Shown: piece by piece, positions 9,133 to 18,213 of the stretch | Layout of the letters: the number at the start of each line of letters is the position of its first letter | Numbering within the stretch: position 1 is the first letter of the stretch | Source: Saprospiraceae bacterium | GTDB lineage: Bacteria; Bacteroidota; Bacteroidia; Chitinophagales; Saprospiraceae | Length of the DNA stretch: 64,000 nucleotides | NCBI GenBank assembly: GCA_016715985.1 | Contig: JADJXD010000001.1 | Coordinates: forward strand, 2,232,001 to 2,296,000 | Reading direction: 5' to 3' | Position numbers and translations under genes: made by a program | The notes under the pieces: model-generated | Told to the model about the DNA's origin: nothing | Databases searched by the model: none | What the model saw: only the letters and a program-made list of their open reading frames with translations

Positions 9133-10611
9133 TTACTTCGATCTCATACGATCGAGTCCGGCTTTTGCCTTCTGGTGAAGACTGGAACTGTATCCTTCAG
9201 GGTTCAGTTGAAGACATTTTTCATAAGCTTTGGTGGCTGCTTTCTTATTATTTTGTTTTTCTTCAATCATTCCGATGTGTAATGCAGCGCTACAGGCATA
9301 GTATTTGTCCGGATCTGCTTTGGTAATGGTCAGATTATAATATTCCAGCGCTTCTTTATTTTTGGAAATGGCATCATATATTCTTCCCATTCTGTAATAA
9401 TATTCTCCATCATGGATAGCTGTTAAATAGTTGTTTTTCATAGGATATAATAAATCCAGCGCATCTTTAAAATACCCTCCGTCATACAACATTCTGGCTT
9501 TCAGGAGTATTCGATCCGGATAAGCTTTTAAAGTTGATTCTTTGTATGCCTGGATGTCTTCGTCGATTAATTTATTTCCTTTATCACGGCAGGCTTTCAT
9601 ATGGTTGTTGTAAGCTGCTTTATCCCCATTTATTACCCATTCATACCAGGCCAACTTCTGAAAAGCTTCCTTCACATAATGCTGCCCGTTAAAATTATTC
9701 AGAAATCGTTTGATATAAATATTGGCATCAGGATCCAATCGGTATAGCTTGAATTTTCCATACATAAAGTCCAGATAATAAAATTCCATGTATTCCTTAC
9801 CGAAGGGCCTTTCCTGCAAAATTCGGATAGCTTCTTCATTTCTTCCGGACTTTTGGGATATGGTTGCCTTTAAAAAACAAATCAACGGACTAGTCTTGTG
9901 ATCCAATCCGTACTTATCAAAAAGTTGGTAAGCTTCCTCTTTCTCATTATTCAGATAAAAAAGTATATAACTGTAAATGGCAATTACTTCTGTTTTAAAA
10001 ACCGAATTCCTTTCTGATGACACTTTAGCCAATTCGCTTATTTCTTTTGTACCTAATGCAATGGATCCTTTCACTCCTGCCAACTTCCTCACCCAGGAAG
10101 GTATGCTTTCGGCCAGGGCATGAATGATACTCAGGCTCTTGTTGTTCTCAATAAACTGCGGAAAAAGTATCTTGTTTTTTTCTAGTAGGTTATATGCTTC
10201 ATAGACATCCCGTGCCGCTCCGATTTTATCGTCAAACTTAAGTCTGATGGTTGCCCATTGCAGCAGTATTTCTGCCTGACAATAAAGATAGTATGGCGAT
10301 CGCTGGTCTCCTTTTTTTATAGCATTGAGTCTGATTTGTTTATTGCGGATGAGTGTTTTATAAAGCTTATGGTCTTCTTTAATAAACAGTGTAAAAAAGT
10401 CGAGATAGTTTTCAATATAATCAATGAGTACGTTATCCGGCTCTTTAATCTTAAGTTTGGCTAAGCTTTCTGATGCTTTGTCAATCCGGAGACTTGATGC
10501 ATCCAGATAAGCCGCTTTGATCTGATCATTAAAGTCAAAATATTTCTGACATCCGGCTTTTTGGCCGAAAGTGAAAAGAAAAATTGTTATAGTCAGAAAT
10601 ACTCTAATCAT
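9133..10611 (-). CDS. Secreted or periplasmic tetratricopeptide-repeat protein
   Basis: A 492-residue protein with an N-terminal signal peptide (hydrophobic residues 3-16, then GQKAGCQK) and helical repeats along its length. The clearest TPR-type units lie at the C terminus, for example YYYRMGRIYDAISKNKEALE and AALHIGMIEEKQNNKKAATK. This resembles a Bacteroidota family of TPR proteins of unknown role, probably a protein-interaction scaffold in the periplasm or outer membrane. The ATG start sits just inside the terminator of the upstream operon, so it needs its own promoter. Nothing in the sequence identifies the partner. Confidence 0.8.
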   Translation of the reverse strand: MIRVFLTITIFLFTFGQKAGCQKYFDFNDQIKAAYLDASSLRIDKASESLAKLKIKEPDNVLIDYIENYLDFFTLFIKEDHKLYKTLIRNKQIRLNAIKKGDQRSPYYLYCQAEILLQWATIRLKFDDKIGAARDVYEAYNLLEKNKILFPQFIENNKSLSIIHALAESIPSWVRKLAGVKGSIALGTKEISELAKVSSERNSVFKTEVIAIYSYILFYLNNEKEEAYQLFDKYGLDHKTSPLICFLKATISQKSGRNEEAIRILQERPFGKEYMEFYYLDFMYGKFKLYRLDPDANIYIKRFLNNFNGQHYVKEAFQKLAWYEWVINGDKAAYNNHMKACRDKGNKLIDEDIQAYKESTLKAYPDRILLKARMLYDGGYFKDALDLLYPMKNNYLTAIHDGEYYYRMGRIYDAISKNKEALEYYNLTITKADPDKYYACSAALHIGMIEEKQNNKKAATKAYEKCLQLNPEGYSSSLHQKAKAGLDRMRSK

Positions 10612-10630
10612 TAAAATTTCATATTAATTA

Positions 10631-10667
10631 AAAACCCCAAATGACATATATGTTCATTCGGGGTTTT
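10631..10667 (-). terminator. Intrinsic terminator of the panD-zinc-ribbon operon
   Basis: AAAACCCC-n-AATGA-CATATATG-TCATT-n-GGGGTTTT forms a nearly perfect hairpin, followed on the minus strand by TTTTTAATTAAT. It lies 70 bp past the stop of the zinc-ribbon gene. Confidence 0.88.
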
Positions 10668-10736
10668 CATTATATTAATTACAATTCATTACTTTCTGTC
10701 ATTTTCTTGCAGTCGGTAACAAATACTAAGTTTAAG

Positions 10737-11486
10737 TTACGCTTCTTCCGGCATCAGGATATGCTCATCTATAAGTACCCTTCCGCAGTGCTCACATGCG
10801 ATGATTTTTTTCATCACTCCAATCTCAATTTGTAACTGTGGGGGTATTCTGTTAAAACATCCACCACATGCTCCACGTGCAACGGTAACAACTGCGAGAC
10901 CATTTCTGTAAGTCTTTCGTATTTTATCGTAAGATTTCAGAATTCTGTCATCAATATCTTTTCTTGCTTTGTCTGCTTCTTTGATCAGTTTGTTCTCTTC
11001 CTTTTCTGTTTTTTCGATGATCTTGGCAAGCTCTACTTTCTTACCTTCCAGATCTTTATTTCTCAAAACCAGTTTCTGAGCCAGTTGGTCTAGTGCTTCT
11101 TTTTTAGTGTCTTTAGCGATGTTGGTCTCTCGGATTTTTTTCTGAGACAATTGAATTTCGAGCTTTTGAAGTTCTATTTCTTTTGTCAGCGCATCAAACT
11201 CTCTGTTATTTTTAACATTATCGAGTTGCTTCTCATATCGTGCAATCAGTGTTTCTGACTCCTTAATATTTGCATTGTGTCTGCTGATTTCTTTGTCCAG
11301 ATCGTCAATAGCGCCTTCCAGTTTTCTGGAGCGAATATTTAATCCACTGATTTCATCTTCAAGGTCGCTAACTTCCATCGGCAACTCTCCTTTCAGAATA
11401 GAAATTTCTCCAAGTTTGGAATCTATCAACTGAAGTGCATGTAATGCCCTCAACTTATCTGCTATACTTTGTTCTTTAACTGCCAT
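10737..11486 (-). CDS. Coiled-coil protein with C4-type zinc ribbon (zf-RING_7)
   Basis: A 249-residue protein. Residues 1-190 are a long antiparallel coiled coil rich in Lys/Glu/Leu. The C terminus carries a zinc ribbon with two Cys pairs, GACGGCFNRIPPQ and IACEHCGRVLID. This is the conserved bacterial zf-RING_7 family (CdsZ of Chlamydia is a characterised relative), thought to bind nucleic acid. Its role here is unproven. It is the last gene of an operon, 13 bp after the Nif3-like gene; a neighbouring Nif3/zinc-ribbon pair is common in Bacteroidota. A terminator follows. Confidence 0.87.
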   Translation of the reverse strand: MAVKEQSIADKLRALHALQLIDSKLGEISILKGELPMEVSDLEDEISGLNIRSRKLEGAIDDLDKEISRHNANIKESETLIARYEKQLDNVKNNREFDALTKEIELQKLEIQLSQKKIRETNIAKDTKKEALDQLAQKLVLRNKDLEGKKVELAKIIEKTEKEENKLIKEADKARKDIDDRILKSYDKIRKTYRNGLAVVTVARGACGGCFNRIPPQLQIEIGVMKKIIACEHCGRVLIDEHILMPEEA

Positions 11487-11499
11487 AATATTTATAAAA

Positions 11500-12300
11500 T
11501 TAAAAGTATTTTACCGGGTTTGTAATATTTTTTGTACAAATGGCCGCAAAGTTACTAAATTTATTAGTAATAATTTCAAAAAGTAAATCAATTGTATATT
11601 TTTCACTTTCATAATGGCCAATATCAACTATAATGATCTTTCCGTCTGCATCAAAATATTCATGGTACTTATAATCTGAAGTCACAAATACATCTGCGTC
11701 AGCCTTTTTTGCCTGCTCCAGCAGAAAACCACCCGCACCGCCGCAAACAGCAACTTTATGTATTTTCTCTTTACAAATAGCTGTATGTTTTATCACATGC
11801 AGCTCCATACGTTGTTTGAGTTCTGCAAAAAAAACTTCTGCGGATACTGCTTCTTTCAGAAATCCTGTCATTCCTGCACCAACCGGATTACCATCATATA
11901 ACATTCCTGCTTTGGGAGCTAAGATGGTTGTTTCCGATAGTTCCAGTTTCTGGGCTATTCTACCGTTTACACCGGAAATAAAAACATTGTCGAGATTTGT
12001 ATGAATGGCAAATATGGAAACATCGTTTTTGATGGCTTTCATGACAGTTCTTTCTACATAATTTTTACCATTGAGTCTTTTCAGGCCTCTGAAAATAATC
12101 GGATGATGCGAAACAATCAGATTACACCCTGCTGCAATCGCTTCTTCCACAATGTCTTCTGTGACATCCAACGAAATCAAAACTCCCGTTATCAGGGTAT
12201 TCGGGTCACCCACTATTAATCCTGCATTATCATAATCTTCCTGAAGGTTCGACGGTGCGATCGTATGTAAATAGTCAGTCAATGTACCGATACTCGTCAT
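11500..12300 (-). CDS. Nif3-like dinuclear metal centre protein
   Basis: A 266-residue NIF3/DUF34-family protein. The metal-site motifs are visible: SHHPIIFRGLKRL near residue 65, FAIHTNLDN near 100, and VDIGHYESEKYTID near 225. The family forms toroidal hexamers with a two-metal site. Activity is unsettled, with GTP cyclohydrolase I type 2-like hydrolysis or a metal-chaperone role proposed. Many Bacteroidota homologues are about 365 residues because of an inserted domain; this one is the short form and lacks it. The start ATG is one base after the rfaE2 stop region, which indicates translational coupling. Confidence 0.9.
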   Translation of the reverse strand: MTSIGTLTDYLHTIAPSNLQEDYDNAGLIVGDPNTLITGVLISLDVTEDIVEEAIAAGCNLIVSHHPIIFRGLKRLNGKNYVERTVMKAIKNDVSIFAIHTNLDNVFISGVNGRIAQKLELSETTILAPKAGMLYDGNPVGAGMTGFLKEAVSAEVFFAELKQRMELHVIKHTAICKEKIHKVAVCGGAGGFLLEQAKKADADVFVTSDYKYHEYFDADGKIIIVDIGHYESEKYTIDLLFEIITNKFSNFAAICTKNITNPVKYF

Positions 12301-12301
12301 G

Positions 12302-12796
12302 TCAGGGTGTGTTTTTTATTTTTTGTTCCAATAATGTAGTAGAATATCCTTCCAAAAATTGCAATGACTTAACTTCTCCTCCACGAGCCAGAACAATGTC
12401 ACTTCCAATAATTTCTTCAGGCTTCCAATCGCCGCCTTTCACCAATACATCCGGTTTTACACTTTTGATAAGTTCATAAGGATCATCAGAATCAAAAAGT
12501 ATTACTAGATCCACACTTTCAAGTGCTGCCAAAATGTGCAATCTGTTAAATTCATCTTTAATAGGCCTGTGCGGACCTTTGAGCCGTTGGACCGAAGCAT
12601 CACTGTTGACACCAACTACAAGCACATCTCCCAATGACTTTGCTTCTTCCAGATACATCACATGACCAATGTGCAGCAAGTCAAAACAACCATTGGTAAA
12701 TACAATTTTTTTACCTTCTGATTGCCATTGCCTGATCAGACTGATTCCTTCATCCCATTGACTTACTACCTTATCTTTCAGTTGCCTGTTTAGCAT
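12302..12796 (-). CDS. rfaE2: D-glycero-beta-D-manno-heptose 1-phosphate adenylyltransferase (RfaE domain II)
   Basis: Transfers AMP from ATP to heptose 1-phosphate to give ADP-heptose for LPS core. It is a 164-residue stand-alone cytidylyltransferase-like domain, without the kinase half found in HldE. The HxGH nucleotide-binding motif is TNGCFDLLHIGH (His42, His45). The family strings VGVNSDASVQRLKGPHRP and KPDVLVKGGDW are present. Genes for the kinase, isomerase and phosphatase of the pathway are not in the window. It lies 10 bp after the flippase-like gene in the same operon. Confidence 0.92.
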   Translation of the reverse strand: MLNRQLKDKVVSQWDEGISLIRQWQSEGKKIVFTNGCFDLLHIGHVMYLEEAKSLGDVLVVGVNSDASVQRLKGPHRPIKDEFNRLHILAALESVDLVILFDSDDPYELIKSVKPDVLVKGGDWKPEEIIGSDIVLARGGEVKSLQFLEGYSTTLLEQKIKNTP

Positions 12797-12806
12797 TCGG
12801 ATATAT

Positions 12807-13859
12807 TTATTTTTCTTTATTGATTAACGGAAGTATGACAAGCGATATTACACCAAAAATAATGTTGACGAACAATTGAATGGAAAAGAAAACAATATTG
12901 GCAAATGAAAAAGCATCTGATCCGCTGATGCTATACATTGCCAGGGCTTCTCCAACCAAAAAATGATAAGAACCCATTCCGCCGGGTGAAGGAAATAAAA
13001 TACCCAAACTCCCGAACATAAAAACTATTAAACCGGCAAGCGGCCCTAAATGTTCTGTCGGCCCGAACGATCTGAAAGCCAGATACAACATCAGAAAATA
13101 CAACACCCAAATGGAAACCGTATAAAATATAAAAAGCCAGATACTACTTACATTCCGGACACTTTGCACGCCTTCACTAAAGCCTGAAACCAGGTTTATC
13201 AGTTTTTTGCCAATACGCGTATTATACAGCGCTCTTCTCTTTTTGTACAGGAGATAAACACCTGCCAGTAAGAGAATGACAATGATTGCGACTAACAAAG
13301 GATTACTTTGTAAAAAAGCTGTTTTGGATGAAATATCCATATTTACACTAAAATAAGTGAGCAAATCACTTCCTCCCACCATCAATGTGAAAATGATTAC
13401 TAACAAAAGCATGATCACATCAAAAATTCTATCCGTAAATATAGTGCCCAAAGATTTTTCTATGGGAATATTTTCATACTCCGAGATAAGTCCTGCCCTG
13501 ATAATTTCGCCGGATCGCGGAATACCGAGATTGGCAATATAATTAATCATTATGGTACCCAGTAAATTGATAAAACGAGTTTGGTAGCCCAAAGCACTAA
13601 ACATCATTTTCCATCGAAGAGCCCGGATGACATTGGTCATCATAAACAAAATCATCGGTACAAGGACCCAGATATAATTTGCATTTCCGATATCTGTAGC
13701 TACTTTTGCCCAAAGACTGCAATCTTCCACAGGAATACATTTCAAAGCACAGTCAGCCTGAAATGCTTTGTTTTGTCTCTGATATACGAAATACAGAATG
13801 ACAAAACCAGTTAAAAAGAACACAAATGTTTTTGCAGCTTTAGTGATATGTTTTTTCAT
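12807..13859 (-). CDS. Lysylphosphatidylglycerol synthase TM-region (UPF0104) family membrane protein
   Basis: A 350-residue protein with about eight transmembrane helices and no catalytic C-terminal domain. Family marks are RALRWKMMFSALG near residue 65, GIPRSGEIIRAGLISEYE near 112, and FPSPGGMGSYHFLVG near 290. Relatives are called flippase-like or AglD/MprF-N-type proteins and are thought to move lipids or lipid-linked sugars. The substrate is unknown. It lies between panD (66 bp upstream) and rfaE2; the panD neighbour is common in Bacteroidota. Confidence 0.87.
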   Translation of the reverse strand: MKKHITKAAKTFVFFLTGFVILYFVYQRQNKAFQADCALKCIPVEDCSLWAKVATDIGNANYIWVLVPMILFMMTNVIRALRWKMMFSALGYQTRFINLLGTIMINYIANLGIPRSGEIIRAGLISEYENIPIEKSLGTIFTDRIFDVIMLLLVIIFTLMVGGSDLLTYFSVNMDISSKTAFLQSNPLLVAIIVILLLAGVYLLYKKRRALYNTRIGKKLINLVSGFSEGVQSVRNVSSIWLFIFYTVSIWVLYFLMLYLAFRSFGPTEHLGPLAGLIVFMFGSLGILFPSPGGMGSYHFLVGEALAMYSISGSDAFSFANIVFFSIQLFVNIIFGVISLVILPLINKEK

Positions 13860-13925
13860 TTTTCAGATATACAATTGGCTAAAAAAATACTCTTCATTAT
13901 CAGAAATAACCGGATTAAACATGTG

Positions 13926-14270
13926 TCAAATATTGTTCTGATGGTCAGGATAAACATTTTTGGGCTTATAAACTTTTGCCTCATCCGGAGTCATCAGTGC
14001 AAAAGCCATAATAATGACGATATCACCGGCCTGTACCTTTCTGGCAGCAGCGCCATTGAGGCAAAGAACGCCCGTTCCTCTTTCACCTTTGATAATATAT
14101 GTCTCAAACCGCTCACCATTATTATTATTGACAATCATCACTTTTTCACCTTCCAGAAGATTAGCAGCATCCAGCAGGTTTTCGTCTATTGTAATTGAGC
14201 CGGCATAATTGAGATTTGCTTCAGTGACAGTGGCCCGATGGATTTTGGATTTTAATATGTGCAGTAACAT
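13926..14270 (-). CDS. panD: Aspartate 1-decarboxylase PanD
   Basis: Converts L-aspartate to beta-alanine for pantothenate and coenzyme A synthesis. The 114-residue proenzyme has the self-cleavage site YAGS with Gly24-Ser25; cleavage makes the pyruvoyl group on Ser25. Other expected residues are present: the KSKIHRATVT start, with Lys9 and His11, and GTGVLCLNGAAARKVQAGD. It is the first gene of the five-gene minus-strand operon. The sequence upstream is interrupted 95 bp away by an abnormal homopolymer block, so the full promoter cannot be trusted. Confidence 0.96.
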   Translation of the reverse strand: MLLHILKSKIHRATVTEANLNYAGSITIDENLLDAANLLEGEKVMIVNNNNGERFETYIIKGERGTGVLCLNGAAARKVQAGDIVIIMAFALMTPDEAKVYKPKNVYPDHQNNI

Positions 14271-14364
14271 GCTTTGTATTATTCTTAAAAAAACGCAAAT
14301 ATCTCTATTAATTGCAAATATGATACGCTATTTGATGATTAATTGTTGGGATGTGAATGTGTGC

Positions 14365-14645
14365 ATATTTTTTTCCCCTTTTTCCCCAAATTTAAGGAAG
14401 GGGAAAAAACAAGGGGGAAAATTTTTTTTTTTTTTATTTTTTTTTTTTTTTTGGTTGTGTTGGCCCGCGCGCGCCGGGGGGGGCGGCTTTTTTTTTTTTC
14501 CCATATTTATTTTTTTTGGGGGGGGGGGGAAAAAAAAAAAAAAAAAAGAGGGTCGGTGGCCCCCCCCGGGGGGGGGGGGGGGGGGGGGGCCGCCCCCCCC
14601 CCCCCGGTTTGGGGGTGTGTGGTAATTTTTTTATTGGGGGTGTGC
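14365..14645. other. Anomalous homopolymer block, probable sequencing or assembly artefact
   Basis: About 280 bp made almost entirely of long single-base runs: T14 and T16 near 14422-14452, G12 at 14518, A18 at 14530, C8 at 14560, G22 at 14568, and C13 at 14593. Local GC and complexity are unlike anything else in the window, while the sequence turns normal again within a few bases on each side. It fills the gap between panD and the glycosyltransferase. Both strands read as low-complexity peptides of Gly, Pro, Lys or Phe, so it is not coding. It most resembles a consensus built from failed base calls. Confidence 0.8.
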
Positions 14646-14651
14646 AAGATG

Positions 14652-15347
14652 CTAACTATTGAGCAGCCGTTTATAGAGTTTTTTTAAGTTGTCCGTTGAT
14701 ACATTACACCTCCACAAAACAAATACGAGCAAGTTTGTGAGATTTACTTTTAAGTATGAATTGTTCAGATATTTTCTGGAAGATACTATAGCGGGAACAG
14801 CAACAATTTTGTACAGCACTTTTTTCTTTTTTACCTTTTGAAAAAAGTCGAAATCTTCCATAATATTCAACTTTTCGTTATAGCCGCCGAGTTCTTTAAA
14901 TAATTTTTTGTCCATAAAATGTATCTGATCCCCGCCGCCGGAAAAGATGCCGTCTCTTGAAGTAAAAGATGCATTGATATTCAATAGCCTGTTGGATGGC
15001 TCAAATCTGTAACTGAAAAAACCAAATCTAAATCCAGAATTTAATGAACTGCGTATATGCGTTAAGAATGTACTGTCCGGTAAAACATCAGCATGCAAAA
15101 AACAAAATATTTCACCTTTTGCAGCATTGGCACCAAAATTCATTTGAAGCGAACGTCCGTAACCATCAGCAATAATATATTTTACATCAAAATTTTTGCA
15201 TACAGATTCCGTGTAATCTGTTGTCTTTTCACAGCCTATAACCAGAATTTCCGATTGAGAATCTATGTACTTTTGTAAATGTGATAAAAGTCGATGCAGA
15301 ATTTTTTCTTCATTTAAAACCGGTATTATGATTGAAATTAATTTCAT
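14652..15347 (-). CDS. Glycosyltransferase family 2 (TIGR04283-like)
   Basis: A 231-residue GT-A glycosyltransferase, complete in length for the TIGR04283 group (rSAM/selenodomain-associated transferase 2). It begins ISIIIPVLNEEKILHRLL and has the metal-binding region EIFCFLHADVLPD (DxD-like HAD) near residue 90. It then has GGGDQIHFMDKKLFKELGGY and the EDFDFF acidic motif near residue 165. No transmembrane segments are evident apart from a weak C-terminal one. The stop codon lies only seven bases from the homopolymer block, so its 3' context is unreliable. The sugar and acceptor are unknown. Confidence 0.85.
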   Translation of the reverse strand: MKLISIIIPVLNEEKILHRLLSHLQKYIDSQSEILVIGCEKTTDYTESVCKNFDVKYIIADGYGRSLQMNFGANAAKGEIFCFLHADVLPDSTFLTHIRSSLNSGFRFGFFSYRFEPSNRLLNINASFTSRDGIFSGGGDQIHFMDKKLFKELGGYNEKLNIMEDFDFFQKVKKKKVLYKIVAVPAIVSSRKYLNNSYLKVNLTNLLVFVLWRCNVSTDNLKKLYKRLLNS

Positions 15348-15395
15348 AATCTGATAAAAAATACTACCTTGTTTTATAAAATAAAATTTTGAAAC

Positions 15396-16160
15396 ATGTT
15401 GAAAGCCTTTTTAATACTGATAGTCATGAGTGCAAATCATTTTTCAATTAATGCACAGGGAAAACCGGCTAATTATCAATATACCGCACAGGAATTTGTA
15501 CGTGCTCTGAAAAACGGTGAAGATATAAAAAATTATATCGAAATATTCAGATACTGCAAACATTCAGATCTTCAGAATCAAATTGCGACTGACGATCAGA
15601 AAAAGACTTTCTGGATTAATCTATACAATGCTTATATTCAGGTAATTCTGAAAGAAAATCCGGAAAAATATAATGACCGTAGCAAGTTTTTTAAAGAAAA
15701 ACAAATTGATATCGGAGGTGAAAAAGTAAGTTTTGCGGATATTGAACACGGAGTACTCAGGAGATCAAAAAATGAATTATTTCTGGGATATATTTCCAAA
15801 CTTTTTCCTTCTTCTTTTGAGAAAAAATTCAGGGTGAATGAGATAGATTACAGAATACATTTTGCGCTCAATTGCGGTGCTAAATCATGTCCTCCTGTTG
15901 CAATCTATAATATTGAAAGGATCAACGAACAATTGGAAGCAGGGACAGAAAAATATCTAAAGGAAGTAACTGTTTATAATTCATCCGTAAGAACAGCTTA
16001 TACAACAAGTCTGTTCAGTTGGTTTCGGGGCGATTTCGGAGGGATAAAAGGCATAAAGTCTATACTCCTGAACCTTAATCTTATTCCGGATGAAGATGTG
16101 ACGTTGAAAATATCAGAATATGACTGGACTTTAAGTTTGGGTGATTTTATTGAGTTGTAG
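15396..16160 (+). CDS. DUF547 family secreted protein
   Basis: A 254-residue protein with a signal peptide (residues 1-20, ending NAQ). The DUF547 core is clear: KTFWINLYNAYIQVIL near residue 70, FADIEHGVLRRSKNE near 112, and IHFALNCGAKSCPPVAIY near 155. The conserved Cys pair and the Asn/His pattern have suggested a papain-like fold, but function is unproven. It is a single gene, convergent with nhaA (9 bp between stops) and divergent from the glycosyltransferase. Confidence 0.88.
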   Translation: MLKAFLILIVMSANHFSINAQGKPANYQYTAQEFVRALKNGEDIKNYIEIFRYCKHSDLQNQIATDDQKKTFWINLYNAYIQVILKENPEKYNDRSKFFKEKQIDIGGEKVSFADIEHGVLRRSKNELFLGYISKLFPSSFEKKFRVNEIDYRIHFALNCGAKSCPPVAIYNIERINEQLEAGTEKYLKEVTVYNSSVRTAYTTSLFSWFRGDFGGIKGIKSILLNLNLIPDEDVTLKISEYDWTLSLGDFIEL

Positions 16161-16169
16161 AGTTAATAT

Positions 16170-17492
16170 TTATTGCAGTGAGTTGCCTTTTCTGATTATA
16201 AAATACCCGATTATACTCGCAAGAACAGATGCTGAAAGTATCCCGATTTTAGATTGGGTGACGTATTCTAAATCCTTAAAAGCGAGGTCCGAAATAAAGA
16301 GTGACATTGTAAATCCAACTGCTGCCAGAAATCCGGCCCCTAAAATGTGAACTTTGTTCATTCCATCAGGAATACGCACCCATCCGGTCCTTAAAAGCAG
16401 ATAACTTACTCCGACTACCCCAATTAATTTGCCTAATATCAATCCTGTAAAAACACCCATCGAAACCTTACTGAAAAACTGATCACTTATATCACCACTG
16501 AAAGTGACACCGCCATTGCTAAGTGCAAAAACCGGCATAATGATAAAAGCAACGAGCGGGTGCATACTGTGTTCCAGCCTTTGAAGCGGGGTCAGGGCTT
16601 TTTTGGAAAGTTCGCGAATATCTTCGAGAATGTGTAACTGTTCGTTGGTCACGGTGGGTTGGTTATTGGGTCTCGCCAGTCTGAATTTCATTTGTAAATA
16701 GTCCAATCGCTCTGAAAAAGATTTTTCTGAAACTTTAACGGATGCAGGAATTGTAAATGCTGCTAATACGGCAGCAATCGTAGCATGTACGCCTGACATG
16801 AGGAATGCCATCCATAGTCCCCCAATTCCTACTATAGCATAAAAAACTGTGTTTCGTACTCCTATCCAATTTGCAAAAATCAATATTGCCATAAATACTG
16901 CACCTGTCCCCAGACTGACCATATTTATATCAGAAGTATAAAAAAACGCTATAACTAAAACTGCTCCGATATCATCTGCGATGGCAAGCGCCGTAAGGAA
17001 TATCTTTAATGAAACCGGCACTTTATCCCCCAGCAGATATAACACGCCCAAAGCAAAAGCAATATCCGTAGCCATCGGAATACCCCATCCGGAAGCTGTC
17101 GCAGTACCCCCATTAAAAAAATAATAAATCAATGCCGGAAAGATCATCCCTCCGATAGCAGCACTGACCGGAAGAATAGCATTTTTGGGGTTACTCAACT
17201 CACCTGCGATGATTTCTCGTTTTAATTCAAGACCTACTACAAAAAAGAAAATAGCCATCAGCCCGTCATTAATCCAATGATGCAGCGACTTTGAAATCAG
17301 AAAATCTGAAAAACCGATCGTAAAATTTGTTTCCCATAGATGATGATATTCATCAGACCACGGAGAATTGGCTAAAACCAATGCAATAAAAGCAGAAGTA
17401 AACAGCATTATACCACTCGTCGTACTGTTATTGATAAAACGCTTCATCGGATCAATAATCCACTTATCTACTGGTTCCTGTTTTATATCCAT
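16170..17492 (-). CDS. nhaA: Na+/H+ antiporter NhaA
   Basis: An electrogenic inner-membrane antiporter that expels Na+ in exchange for H+. It is 440 residues long, with about twelve helices. The ion site is ALAIADDIGAVLVIA with Asp173 and Asp174. The helix-IV stretch ATDIAFALGVLYLLG and the FFFVVGLELKRE motif near residue 85 are present. A hydrophilic insertion around residues 255-300 separates the two halves, as in other NhaA proteins. It is transcribed alone, with a 720-bp repeat-bearing gap upstream. Confidence 0.96.
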   Translation of the reverse strand: MDIKQEPVDKWIIDPMKRFINNSTTSGIMLFTSAFIALVLANSPWSDEYHHLWETNFTIGFSDFLISKSLHHWINDGLMAIFFFVVGLELKREIIAGELSNPKNAILPVSAAIGGMIFPALIYYFFNGGTATASGWGIPMATDIAFALGVLYLLGDKVPVSLKIFLTALAIADDIGAVLVIAFFYTSDINMVSLGTGAVFMAILIFANWIGVRNTVFYAIVGIGGLWMAFLMSGVHATIAAVLAAFTIPASVKVSEKSFSERLDYLQMKFRLARPNNQPTVTNEQLHILEDIRELSKKALTPLQRLEHSMHPLVAFIIMPVFALSNGGVTFSGDISDQFFSKVSMGVFTGLILGKLIGVVGVSYLLLRTGWVRIPDGMNKVHILGAGFLAAVGFTMSLFISDLAFKDLEYVTQSKIGILSASVLASIIGYFIIRKGNSLQ

Positions 17493-17646
17493 TATTTATT
17501 TTTTTATAATTATTCGTAGTTTAACCAACCCAGTGCCCCATCTGAAAAACATCATAACTCCAAAAGAATTGGCACATCAGACAATATAATTATAAAAAGG
17601 ATAAGAAAGTTTAAAATTAGCAACAGTCTGAGAAGCATTTTTTCCC

Positions 17647-17815
17647 TTGCTAACGCAAGTTTCAGTCTGCTACAAGCCTGATAAATGCAACTTGTGTCAT
17701 TCCATACCCTTGCTGACACAAGTGCCAGTCTGTTATAAGCCTGATAAACGCAACTTGTACCAATACCTACCTCTGCTGGTGCAAGTTTGCAACTTGTGCC
17801 AATTCCATACCCTTG
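17647..17815. repeat. 63-bp tandem repeat, two full copies and a shortened third
   Basis: Two copies start at 17647 and 17710 (period exactly 63). Both contain TTGCT, then a CAGTCTG motif, an AAGCCTGATAAA motif and a GCAACTTGT motif. A third copy from about 17773 lacks the middle and ends with the shared AATTCCATACCC. Because 63 is a multiple of three, a spurious 62-codon repetitive frame runs across it; it has no start context or homology cue. Local inverted repeats such as TGCAAGT..ACTTGTGCC could form hairpins. The wider gap 17493-18213 holds no gene. Confidence 0.75.
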
Positions 17816-17941
17816 GTCTGACAGGTATGACCTGATAGCGGGCAGAAACTGCGACCACCGAGTAACTAAATTACCGTGTATTTTAAGCTTAATTCAGGAT
17901 TGAGAAAGGGTATTTTGGTGACGTAATGTGTGAATTAAAAC

Positions 17942-17984
17942 CACATTTCGCCAATAATATGATAACTATTCTAGGCGAAATGTG
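17942..17984. repeat. Perfect 11-bp inverted repeat
   Basis: CACATTTCGCC and GGCGAAATGTG are separated by 21 bp. A third partial copy, TTTCGCC, lies at about 17999. There is no T tract and no nearby start codon, so it is neither an obvious terminator nor an operator. It lies in the gap between nhaA and the FKBP gene. Confidence 0.6.
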
Positions 17985-18213
17985 TCAAAATATGAACGAT
18001 TTCGCCAGGTATATTTTATATTTATGAGGATATATTTCATCTGAATATGCATCTTAGATGGTAGTTAGAAACAAAGTATTGCAGAGAATGAAATTGTGAA
18101 TGCATCTAAAGGTGAAGTGTGATGAACTGCAAATTCATAAAATATGGCATATCAGTTGCGTAAGTCCGACCCAATAGTGGACAAAAACTATGACCAGCGC
18201 TGCATTTAAGCAA

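Noticed and set aside
14209..14687. Two plus-strand frames coding Gly/Pro/Phe/Lys-rich peptides
   Set aside because: They exist only because of the homopolymer block, which is probably not real sequence.
17647..17815. Possible CRISPR array
   Set aside because: The units are directly adjacent without variable spacers and no cas genes are present; the same applies to the 132-bp array at 34583.
17647..17835. A 62-codon repetitive frame that could be a small repeat peptide
   Set aside because: The 63-bp repeat period keeps any frame open; no promoter or start context, and no signal peptide.
18140..18200. Possible insertion-sequence remnant (GTCCGACCCAATAGTGGAC-like text)
   Set aside because: No transposase fragment, inverted ends or target duplication could be seen.
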